Assembly (NCBI GenBank): GCA_035620975.1
Contig: DASPFV010000330.1
Location: forward strand, 1 to 7,249
Direction: 5' to 3'
Length of the DNA: 7,249 nucleotides
Origin: DASPFV01 sp035620975
Lineage (GTDB): Bacteria > Acidobacteriota > Vicinamibacteria > Vicinamibacterales > 2-12-FULL-66-21
A program made the position numbers and the translations under genes. Under the pieces are notes generated by a model. That model did no database searches. It was given only the letters and a program-made list of their open reading frames with translations, and was not told where the DNA came from. The stretch's first letter is position 1; each line of letters starts with the position of its first letter. Below are positions 1 to 5,450 of this stretch, in pieces.

Positions 1-834
1 GAAATACAGGATGCCGACGTAGCCGTTCAGGTCGAACGCCCGCTTGACCTGCGACAGATCGTGCTCGCTGACCATCGACTGCTCCCAGACCAGCAGCGCC
101 GCGACGCCAGCGACGCCGAGCAAGTAGAGCCATCCCAGATCAGCCACCGCTGTCAGGGCCGCGAGGCAGATGACCGTGAGCACGTGCATGCCGCGCGAGA
201 TCAGCAGCGCGCGGGGGACGCCGAACCGCACCGGGATCGAACGGAGCCCGTGGGCGCGGTCGAACTCCAGATCCTGGCACGCGTAGAGCACGTCGAAGCC
301 GCCGACCCAGGTGCCAATCGCCAGGCCGAGAAGCCACGGTTCCCAGCCGCCGCGACCGCCCGCCGCGAGCCAGCCGCCGACGGGCGCCACGGCCATCGCA
401 AGGCCGAGGAAGAGCTGCGTGTAGCTCGTCACCCGCTTGGCCACCGAGTACCAGAAGACGATGGCGAGCGCGACGGGCGAGAGCGCGAAGCAGAGGGGAC
501 CGAGTTGCCAGGCCGCGAACACGAACAGGGCCGAGGCCACCGTCACGAAGACCCAGGCTTCGCGGCGCGTCATCACACCGCGCGGCAGCTCGCGCGACGC
601 CGTGCGCGGGTTCAGGGCGTCGAACCGGGCGTCGACGACGCGGTTGAAGCCCATGGCGGCGCTCCGCGCGCTCACCATGGCGACGATAATCCACAGCACA
701 CGCCAGAGCACGACCCCGGGGTCCCACTCGCCGGCCCGGTGCAAGGCGAGCAGCGCGCCCGTCAGCGCGAACGGCAGCGCGAACACGCTGTGGCTGAAGC
801 GCACGAAGCCGGCGTAAATGCGCAGTCTCTGCAT
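1..834 (-). CDS. mqnP: UbiA-family prenyltransferase of the futalosine pathway (MqnP), 3' end cut by window edge
   Basis: Membrane prenyltransferase expected to attach the polyprenyl tail to 1,4-dihydroxy-6-naphthoate. I translated the minus strand from the ATG at 834-832; the frame stays open for 278 codons to base 1, so only a short C-terminal end should be missing (family about 290 aa). The first Asp-rich motif is NRVVDARFD (residues 64-72), followed by NPRTASRELPRG, a block typical of the MqnP subgroup. The second Asp-rich motif lies in DVLYACQDLEFD (181-192), followed by SIPVRFG. Both are the Mg-diphosphate binding sites of UbiA enzymes. Several hydrophobic helices are evident, for example about residues 15-31, 42-57, 94-110 and 115-131. 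It is last in the cluster, 91 nt after mqnX across a heptamer repeat array. No clear Shine-Dalgarno is seen; an in-frame TTG directly precedes the ATG. Family assignment is firm; the naphthoate substrate is inferred from subgroup motifs and neighbours. Confidence 0.93.
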   Translation of the reverse strand, partial: MQRLRIYAGFVRFSHSVFALPFALTGALLALHRAGEWDPGVVLWRVLWIIVAMVSARSAAMGFNRVVDARFDALNPRTASRELPRGVMTRREAWVFVTVASALFVFAAWQLGPLCFALSPVALAIVFWYSVAKRVTSYTQLFLGLAMAVAPVGGWLAAGGRGGWEPWLLGLAIGTWVGGFDVLYACQDLEFDRAHGLRSIPVRFGVPRALLISRGMHVLTVICLAALTAVADLGWLYLLGVAGVAALLVWEQSMVSEHDLSQVKRAFDLNGYVGILYF

Positions 835-849
835 CAAGAAAATGGGGAC

Positions 850-926
850 GGTTCAAGGTTCAAGGTTCAAGGTTCAAGGTTCAGGGTTCAGGGTTCCACG
901 TTCCAGGTTCCAGGTTCCGGGTTGAT
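850..926. repeat. Heptamer tandem repeat array, 11 units of GGTTCAA type
   Basis: Eleven 7-nt units run without a break, starting at 850, 857, 864, 871, 878, 885, 892, 899, 906, 913 and 920. They drift from GGTTCAA (four copies) through GGTTCAG (two) to GGTTCCA/GGTTCCG, ending in GGTTGAT. The array fills most of the gap between mqnX and mqnP, and its last unit runs into the mqnX stop codon (TAA, complement of 926-928). It resembles the short tandemly repeated heptamers known from cyanobacteria and other GC-rich bacteria. The function is unknown. Confidence 0.95.
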
Positions 927-2152
927 TACTCACTTTCCAGCCACCGGATTGCTCCCGCGCCGATGCCGCCAACCAGATATTCTTCCACATCCTGGACGTC
1001 GTCCGGCACGCGGACGGCCACCAGCTCGCCCCGCTTGCCGCGCTCGATAGACCCCAGATCCGGCCCGAACCCAAGGGCCTCCGCGCCGTCGATCGTGGCG
1101 CCCCTGAGCAGCCTGCGAGCCGGGACACCGGGCGCGAGCCGCCGCATGACGGCCAGCTCTGCGAACACGTTCAAGTCCTCCACGCCCGCCAGGCTGTCGG
1201 TGCCTACCGCGACACGGACGCCGGAGCGGTAGAACCGCTCAACAGGCGGTTCCCCTGCCCCCGTCCACCGGTTGCTGCGCGGGCACGTGACCACGGTCGC
1301 GCCGGCCGCTGCCAGCCGCGACAACTCGTCATCGGTCAACTGGACGCCGTGAACAGCCAGCAGACGTTCGTTCACGATACCCAGGCCGTCGAGATACTCG
1401 ACAGGGCCGCAGCCTGGCGGCCTCCACGACGGGTTCCAGACGCCGAGCCGCTCCAGCAGGTCGCGCCAGGGGCCGGTCGCATCGCACAGGAACTGGATCT
1501 CGGCCCGGGACTCGCCGAGATGGATGCTGAGAGGCTGCTGCTGCGCAGCCGCGCGCGCGATGGACTGCAGGAGCGCCGGCGAAACCGAATACGGGGCGTG
1601 GGGCGCAATCGCCGGCCGAAGCCATTCGATCGGCGTCAGCGCCTCGATCTCCTCGAGGGCGCGTGCCACGACGTCCGCGGGATCCGCCGCGCTGAATCCG
1701 AGCAGCTCCCGGAAGACGACGGCGGACAGCTCGCTGTCGGTCAGGGGCTCGTAGGCGGCCGCGGTGTTGCCGATGTCGCCGACGAGCGCGGTTCCGAACG
1801 CGCGCGCCTCGCGGATGGCATCGACGATCGGCTCAAACGGATCGGCATCGACCGTGCGCCTCAGCGCCACGAGGCGCTCGGCCCACTCCGGCATGGAGTC
1901 CGCCGGCGGGATCCTCCCGCGCATCCACGAGAGCTCCAGGTGCGTGTGAGCGTTCACGAGGGCGGGCAGGATGGCTTCGGGTGCACTGGGTGCCCTCGGT
2001 GCCATGGGTGCGAAAGGTGCACCGGGTGCGACAGGTGCTTCCTGCCCGGGCCCGCCGACGGCAACGATCCGCCCGCGCTCCACGGCGACCCAGCCGTCGC
2101 GGATCGGAGAGGACACGATCGGCAGGACCCAGCGGGCGCGGTGGACGATCAA
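926..2152 (-). CDS. mqnX: Amidohydrolase, aminodeoxyfutalosine deaminase (MqnX)
   Basis: Zn-dependent deaminase of the TRZ/ATZ-type amidohydrolase family, expected to convert 6-amino-6-deoxyfutalosine to futalosine and ammonia in the cytosol. It is 408 aa if started at the TTG at 2152-2150. Metal ligands are visible: H69-T-H71 in PALVNAHTHLE, H211 in SIHLGE, and D319 in VAVGTDS. E214 (three after H211) and H268 in LAVHG match the catalytic pair of this family, and APHAPYS (183-189) is a typical substrate-side motif. No ATG or GTG lies near the N-terminus; the TTG overlaps the mqnC stop as TTGA, which suits translational coupling, and the homologous region begins directly after it. Residues about 38-59 are an Ala-Pro-rich insert encoded by 9-nt repeats, placed between the N-terminal beta-strands and the HxH strand. 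The amidohydrolase call is very secure; the MqnX role rests on the futalosine neighbours. Confidence 0.9.
   Translation of the reverse strand: MIVHRARWVLPIVSSPIRDGWVAVERGRIVAVGGPGQEAPVAPGAPFAPMAPRAPSAPEAILPALVNAHTHLELSWMRGRIPPADSMPEWAERLVALRRTVDADPFEPIVDAIREARAFGTALVGDIGNTAAAYEPLTDSELSAVVFRELLGFSAADPADVVARALEEIEALTPIEWLRPAIAPHAPYSVSPALLQSIARAAAQQQPLSIHLGESRAEIQFLCDATGPWRDLLERLGVWNPSWRPPGCGPVEYLDGLGIVNERLLAVHGVQLTDDELSRLAAAGATVVTCPRSNRWTGAGEPPVERFYRSGVRVAVGTDSLAGVEDLNVFAELAVMRRLAPGVPARRLLRGATIDGAEALGFGPDLGSIERGKRGELVAVRVPDDVQDVEEYLVGGIGAGAIRWLESE
1980..2038. repeat. In-frame 9-nt repeat inside mqnX (7 units)
   Basis: The pentamer GGTGC recurs at exactly 9-nt spacing, starting at 1980, 1989, 1998, 2007, 2016, 2025 and 2034, with variable bases between. 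On the coding strand this gives an Ala-Pro-x repeat (APVAPGAPFAPMAPRAPSAP). The insert falls in a surface-loop position just before the strand that carries the catalytic HxH motif, and the reading frame is kept. Confidence 0.9.
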
Positions 2153-3351
2153 TGGCCGGTCAGGCGCGCCTTCTTCTCCGCGGCGCTCCTCGCAGCGTAC
2201 CGGGCGATTTCCGGTGGCCGGCTCGTATCGCCGTCGGCCCGGGCCACGGCCAGTTCCAGCATCCTCGGGACGGCGCGCTCGCGGAAAATCGGTTCGCCCA
2301 GGATGCGGTAGTGCATGTTGCGCCGCCGGGGCGTGAAGCCGGCGTTCTCGATGTTGCGGACGATCTCGATCTCGTCCATACAGTAGCTGGCGCCGGCGGC
2401 GCGGACGACGTTCTCCTCGATCATTACGGAGCCCATGTCGTTGGCGCCGTAGGCGAGGCTGAGCTGCCCGACCTTGCCGCCCTGGGTGACCCAGGAGGCC
2501 TGGAGGTTGTCGAAGTTGTCGAGCACCAGCCTCGCGATGGCCAGCGTCCGCAGGTACTCGACCCCGGTCGCCTCGGCGCCGCCGAGCTCGGTGTGCTCCG
2601 GCTGGTAGCTCCAGGCGATGAACGCCGTGAACCCGCCGTGCTCGTCCTGCAGGTCGCGCAGCCGGAAGAGGTGCTCCAGCCGCTCCTCCATGGTCTCGAC
2701 GGTGCCGTACATCATCGTGGCGGTCGTGCGGAGCCCCGCCCGGTGCGCGTGCCGCATGACGTCGAGCCACTCGTCGGCGGTCGCCTTGCTGTAGCAGTTC
2801 AGGATGCGGCGCACGCGATCCACGAGGATCTCGGCGCCACCGCCGGGAATCGAGTCGAGGCCCGCGGCGATGAGCCGATCGATCACCTGCGGCACGGGCA
2901 CCCGCGACATCCGCGAGAGGTGAATGACCTCGGGAGGCGAGAGGGCGTGCAGCCGGAACGCCGGGTAGCGCTGCTTCACGGACCTGAACAGGTCTTCGTA
3001 CCACTCGAGCGGCAGGTCCGGGTTGTGGCCGCCCTGGAGCAGCAGCTGCCCGCCACCGAGCGCGATGGTCTCGTCAATCTTCCGGAAGATCTCCTCGAAG
3101 CCGAGGACGTAGCCCTCGGCGGACCCCACGGGCCGGTAGAACGCGCAGAACGCGCAGCGTGCCACGCAGACGTTGGTGTAATTGACGTTGCGGTCGATGA
3201 TGTAGGTGACAATTCCCTCGGGATGCCTGCGGGCGCGGATCTCGTCCGCGAGCCGGCCGAGCAGGGCCGTCGGTGCGTGCTGGTACAGCTCGAGCGCTTC
3301 GGCCCTGGAGAGCCGCGTGCCCGATCGGACCTTGTCGGCGAGATGGGTCAT
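2149..3351 (-). CDS. mqnC: Dehypoxanthine futalosine cyclase, radical SAM enzyme (MqnC)
   Basis: Radical SAM enzyme that cyclises dehypoxanthine futalosine to cyclic dehypoxanthine futalosine. The [4Fe-4S] site is intact: C62-x3-C66-x2-C69 in NYTNVCVARCAFCAFYRP. Family blocks follow: LLLQGGHNPDLP (about 104-115), LDSIPGGGAEIL, TTATMMYGTVET, the C-terminal QPEHTELGG, and YGANDMGSVMIEENV. From the ATG at 3351 it is 400 aa, slightly longer than typical because of a charged C-terminal tail. The frame is open further upstream to 3513, but that extension is encoded by the intergenic repeat and is not MqnC-like, so the 3351 start (MTHLADKV) is preferred; a GTG directly precedes it, and neither has a strong Shine-Dalgarno. 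The stop overlaps the mqnX start by 4 nt. A 345-nt gap separates it from mqnA upstream, so it may depend on readthrough or on its own promoter. Confidence 0.96.
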   Translation of the reverse strand: MTHLADKVRSGTRLSRAEALELYQHAPTALLGRLADEIRARRHPEGIVTYIIDRNVNYTNVCVARCAFCAFYRPVGSAEGYVLGFEEIFRKIDETIALGGGQLLLQGGHNPDLPLEWYEDLFRSVKQRYPAFRLHALSPPEVIHLSRMSRVPVPQVIDRLIAAGLDSIPGGGAEILVDRVRRILNCYSKATADEWLDVMRHAHRAGLRTTATMMYGTVETMEERLEHLFRLRDLQDEHGGFTAFIAWSYQPEHTELGGAEATGVEYLRTLAIARLVLDNFDNLQASWVTQGGKVGQLSLAYGANDMGSVMIEENVVRAAGASYCMDEIEIVRNIENAGFTPRRRNMHYRILGEPIFRERAVPRMLELAVARADGDTSRPPEIARYAARSAAEKKARLTGH

Positions 3352-3395
3352 CACGGGATCAGGAATCTGTCTGTGTTCGACCAACGGTCTCGTTG

Positions 3396-3468
3396 GATTC
3401 GCGCGACGACAGGGATTCTTCCAAAACAATCGTGAGAGGCGCGCGATCCCGATGGAGTGCAACGCACC
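3396..3468 (+). repeat. Possible third, degenerate copy of the intergenic repeat arm
   Basis: From GATTCGCG (starting 3396) to AACGCACC (ending 3468) the order of short matches follows the left arm of the 3477-3676 palindrome: GATTCGCG, then GGGATTC, then CAATCGTGAGAGG against CAACCGTGAGGGG, then GCGCGAT, then AACGC. Similarity is patchy. A 6-bp hairpin, CCAACG-GTCT-CGTTGG at 3381-3396, touches its left end and sits 30-45 nt upstream of the mqnC start. Confidence 0.4.
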
Positions 3469-3476
3469 AGCGTCCC

Positions 3477-3676
3477 GATTCGCGTGGGGCGGAAATGGGG
3501 TTCGCGGAGGCAACCGTGAGGGGGCGCGATTCGGAGCAGGTAAAACGCGCCCGCAGCGTGACTGCCGCGCTGGGTTGGGGACCCAGCGCGGGTCGCGTCC
3601 CGCGAGGCGGAGGGCGCGTTTTTCCGCGCCACCGTTAGGTTGCCGGAGCGAATCCCTTTTCCGCCCCTCGCGAATC
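3477..3676. repeat. 200-bp imperfect palindrome between mqnA and mqnC, possible MITE-like element
   Basis: The outermost 29 nt (3477-3505) match the complement of 3648-3676 at 26 of 29 positions, both arms beginning GATTCGCG. The match continues inward through GGCAACC, GGCGCG and AAAACGCGCCC, with one arm about 13 nt longer. The centre is a perfect 11-bp hairpin, CCGCGCTGGGT (3565-3575) and its complement (3581-3591), with loop TGGGG. A second small hairpin, GGCGCG/CGCGCC, sits at 3613-3630. There is no coding capacity of note. No clear target-site duplication was found. As RNA it would fold into one long stem inside the operon transcript. It, the degenerate copy at 3396-3468 and short flanks fill the 345-bp gap. 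Confidence 0.85.
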
Positions 3677-3696
3677 GCATGCAGACCATATGCGCT

Positions 3697-4488
3697 TCAG
3701 TACCATTCCACCGCTCCAGCCGCCTCGACCACGCCGTGCTTCTCCGCCAGCCGGTAGTACTCCTCGAGCCCCGTCCGCTCGCGGCTGCCGAAACTGTACC
3801 TGATATTGTCCCTCAGGTACGCCCGCCCGAGGGCCGCGCGCTCGGGGCCGCAGTACGCGTCGGCAATGGCGTCGGACGCCGCTACTCCGCGGTCACGCGC
3901 AGCGGCCAGCATGGCCACGTCGTCGGCCGTCAACACCCTGGGCCGGCCGGCCCAGAACGCCCAGACGAACGGCAGGCTGGTGAGCCGTGTCCATTCTTCG
4001 CCGAGATCCACCTTGATGAGGCCGCGTGACGAAGGGTCGAGATACAGAGCCGGATCGCCGATGAGCAGCGCGGCCTCGCACTCGACGAGCATCTCGTCGA
4101 TGCGCGGCGGCATCGGGACGAGCTTCGGGTCCACCCCGAACGCCTCGTAGCACAGCACCTGCAGCAGCCCGATGGACGTGCGTGAGCTCGTGTCGGCGGC
4201 AATGGATCGGACCTGCCCGATCGGCCGCGTCGAGAAGACGGCGACCGACGCCACCGGACCTTCCGAGACAATCGCCATGCCGGGGGCGATCCGATACGGC
4301 ATCCGGCCCCGGAGATACTCGATCGACGGAATCATCCCGACGTCGATCGTCCCCTCGTGCAGCAGCGCCGCGCACTTCGACGGGACATCGTAGCGGAGCT
4401 GGACCCGATCGCTCCGCAGCTCAAGCCCGTACACCAGCGGACGGGCGTTCAGGTAGTCGACGGCACCCAGCCGCACGACGGAGGACAT
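3697..4488 (-). CDS. mqnA: Chorismate dehydratase (MqnA)
   Basis: Catalyses the first committed step of the futalosine pathway, chorismate to 3-enolpyruvylbenzoate and water, in the cytosol. The 263-aa protein has the periplasmic-binding-protein-like fold signature of MqnA: LGAVDYLNARPLVYG at the N-terminus (residues 7-21), DVGMIPSIEYLR (49-60), the GPVASVAVFS strand (77-86), SRTSIGLLQVL (102-112), and ALLIGDPAL (140-148). N14 and S81 are the likely counterparts of the Asn and Ser found important in characterised MqnA. Length is normal for the family. The ATG at 4488 follows the stop of the MqnE-like gene after only 3 nt; no strong Shine-Dalgarno lies at normal spacing, so coupled translation is likely. 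It ends just before the 200-bp palindrome that separates it from mqnC. Confidence 0.95.
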   Translation of the reverse strand: MSSVVRLGAVDYLNARPLVYGLELRSDRVQLRYDVPSKCAALLHEGTIDVGMIPSIEYLRGRMPYRIAPGMAIVSEGPVASVAVFSTRPIGQVRSIAADTSSRTSIGLLQVLCYEAFGVDPKLVPMPPRIDEMLVECEAALLIGDPALYLDPSSRGLIKVDLGEEWTRLTSLPFVWAFWAGRPRVLTADDVAMLAAARDRGVAASDAIADAYCGPERAALGRAYLRDNIRYSFGSRERTGLEEYYRLAEKHGVVEAAGAVEWY

Positions 4489-4491
4489 GCG

Positions 4492-5379
4492 CTATCCGAT
4501 CGCCTCGAACAGCCCGTTCCGCTCGGCCGGCTCGAGCGCCGCGGCACGGATGTTTCCGCGGATCTCCTCCGCAGGGCTGCGCCGGGTTCCCAGAGCGCCC
4601 GGATCGGCACCGACGCCGTCGACGTCATCCGCACCCATCGTCAGGGCCACCTGCGCCAGCTTCGGTCCGTAGAGCTGCCAGTCCACCTGGATCGAGGGGA
4701 TGCCGGTCGCCATCACCCTCGCCAGCGCCACCAGCTTCACATCGTCGTACCCCGTCGTCGGCTGGGCGGACGACATCGACCGCGGAAGCGGCGCGAACGC
4801 CCGGAAGCCCCCGACGGCGGCCTGCAGATCGCGCGCGGCACAGACCACGGCGACACGGTCCTCGTCCGGGAGATCGTGAACGGTCAACCTGAGCACCTGG
4901 AGGCCCGCCGCTCTCGCCTGCCGAACGACTTCGGCCGCGTCCCTGCTCCGGCCGACCGGCACCTCCGCCACCGCCTGGAGACCGGCATCACGGAGACGCT
5001 GAAAAAGGGACGGGCCGGGGCCGAGCGCGACGAGATCGACGAGCGAAAAGCCGGTCAACGGTGCGCTGGCGTCGAGCGCGCGCGCGGACCGCACCGCGCT
5101 GACGGCGATGTCGGGGTCGCGCGGCCGCCCGACGATGCGGAGCTCGCCGTAGCTCGCTTTCTCGGGAAGCGACGCAGGCACCGCGTCGACGTGAACTTCG
5201 AGCACGCGATTGAACGTCGTGCGGGGTCCGTGGAGCCGGCGCCTGACCTCGTCCGCGAGGATGCCGACGGCAATGAGATCGGTCGTGGCGAGCACCGCTG
5301 CGCCGTCCGCTTCGGTGAGCGCCTCGCCGCGCGCGACCCGCTCCGCTACCGCGTCCAATACAGTTGTGCCCTGGGTCAT
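4492..5379 (-). CDS. MqnE-like protein lacking the radical SAM cysteines (putative pseudoenzyme)
   Basis: Intact 295-aa frame related to aminofutalosine synthase MqnE. The C-terminal half keeps the MqnE pattern: ARAAGLQVLRLTVHD (about 155-169), GGFRAFAPLP (190-199), TTGYDDVKLVALARVM (208-223), IPSIQVDWQLYGPKLAQVAL (227-246), MGADDVDGV (248-256), and a final AALEPAERNGLF. The N-terminal half has an MqnE-like helix (LADEVRRRLHG) and FNR at 56-58. However, the segment where MqnE carries CxxxCxxC reads EVHVDAVPASLPEK and has no cysteine; the only Cys is C180. The protein is about 70 aa shorter than MqnE, the loss being in the cluster-binding region. It therefore cannot hold the usual [4Fe-4S] cluster. 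The ATG at 5379 has GGAG 7 nt upstream. Placement between mqnL and mqnA and the absence of frameshifts argue for a retained function, perhaps a partner of MqnE or MqnC. Homology is read by eye. Confidence 0.85.
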   Translation of the reverse strand: MTQGTTVLDAVAERVARGEALTEADGAAVLATTDLIAVGILADEVRRRLHGPRTTFNRVLEVHVDAVPASLPEKASYGELRIVGRPRDPDIAVSAVRSARALDASAPLTGFSLVDLVALGPGPSLFQRLRDAGLQAVAEVPVGRSRDAAEVVRQARAAGLQVLRLTVHDLPDEDRVAVVCAARDLQAAVGGFRAFAPLPRSMSSAQPTTGYDDVKLVALARVMATGIPSIQVDWQLYGPKLAQVALTMGADDVDGVGADPGALGTRRSPAEEIRGNIRAAALEPAERNGLFEAIG

Positions 5380-5382
5380 TTA

Positions 5383-5449
5383 ATGGCTCCGGGCTCATGG
5401 CTCTTGGCTCTTGGACGTCCGAAAGCCCAAAGCCGAGAGCCCAGAGCCT
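5383..5449. repeat. Palindromic heptamer array between mqnL and the MqnE-like gene
   Basis: The left half holds heptamers ATGGCTC, CGGGCTC, ATGGCTC, TTGGCTC and TTGGACG (5383-5417). The right half holds heptamers in the opposite sense, AAAGCCC, AAAGCCG, AGAGCCC and AGAGCCT (5422-5449). The two halves are imperfect complements, so the transcript could form a hairpin with about four paired GGCUC/GAGCC blocks. The array fills nearly all of the 71-nt gap and abuts the mqnL stop codon (TAG, complement of 5451-5453). Confidence 0.9.
5387..5390 (-). promoter_or_regulatory. Shine-Dalgarno GGAG of the MqnE-like gene, inside the heptamer array
   Basis: On the minus strand GGAG is followed by 7 nt and then the ATG at 5379. 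It is formed at the junction of two heptamer units, so the repeat supplies the ribosome binding site, and the same bases can pair with GGCTC units of the opposite half of the array. Confidence 0.7.
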
Positions 5450-5450
5450 G

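Noticed and set aside
140..856. Minus-strand open frame of 238 codons over the mqnP region
   Set aside because: It is the wrong frame: the neighbouring minus frame starting at 834 gives clear UbiA motifs, while this one is Arg/Ala-rich with no family signature.
61..1050. Long plus-strand open frame with Arg/His/Glu-rich translation
   Set aside because: It lies antisense to mqnP and the end of mqnX, has biased low-complexity composition typical of an antisense shadow in GC-rich DNA, and runs through the heptamer array.
1981..3435. 484-codon plus-strand open frame
   Set aside because: It is antisense to mqnC and part of mqnX; its translation has no recognisable domain and mirrors the codon pattern of the real genes.
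3352..3513. N-terminal extension of mqnC by 54 codons to an ATG at 3513
   Set aside because: The extension is encoded by the intergenic repeat and has no MqnC similarity; MqnC proteins normally begin near the 3351 start.
3565..3630. Intrinsic terminator
   Set aside because: Strong hairpins are present, but no U-rich tract follows the stem on the minus-strand transcript; the T run at 3619-3623 lies in a loop and reads as A on the transcript.
3351..3689. Small minus-strand frame in the mqnA-mqnC gap
   Set aside because: It runs through the palindrome, and its translation repeats because of the inverted arms; no domain or ribosome binding site was seen.
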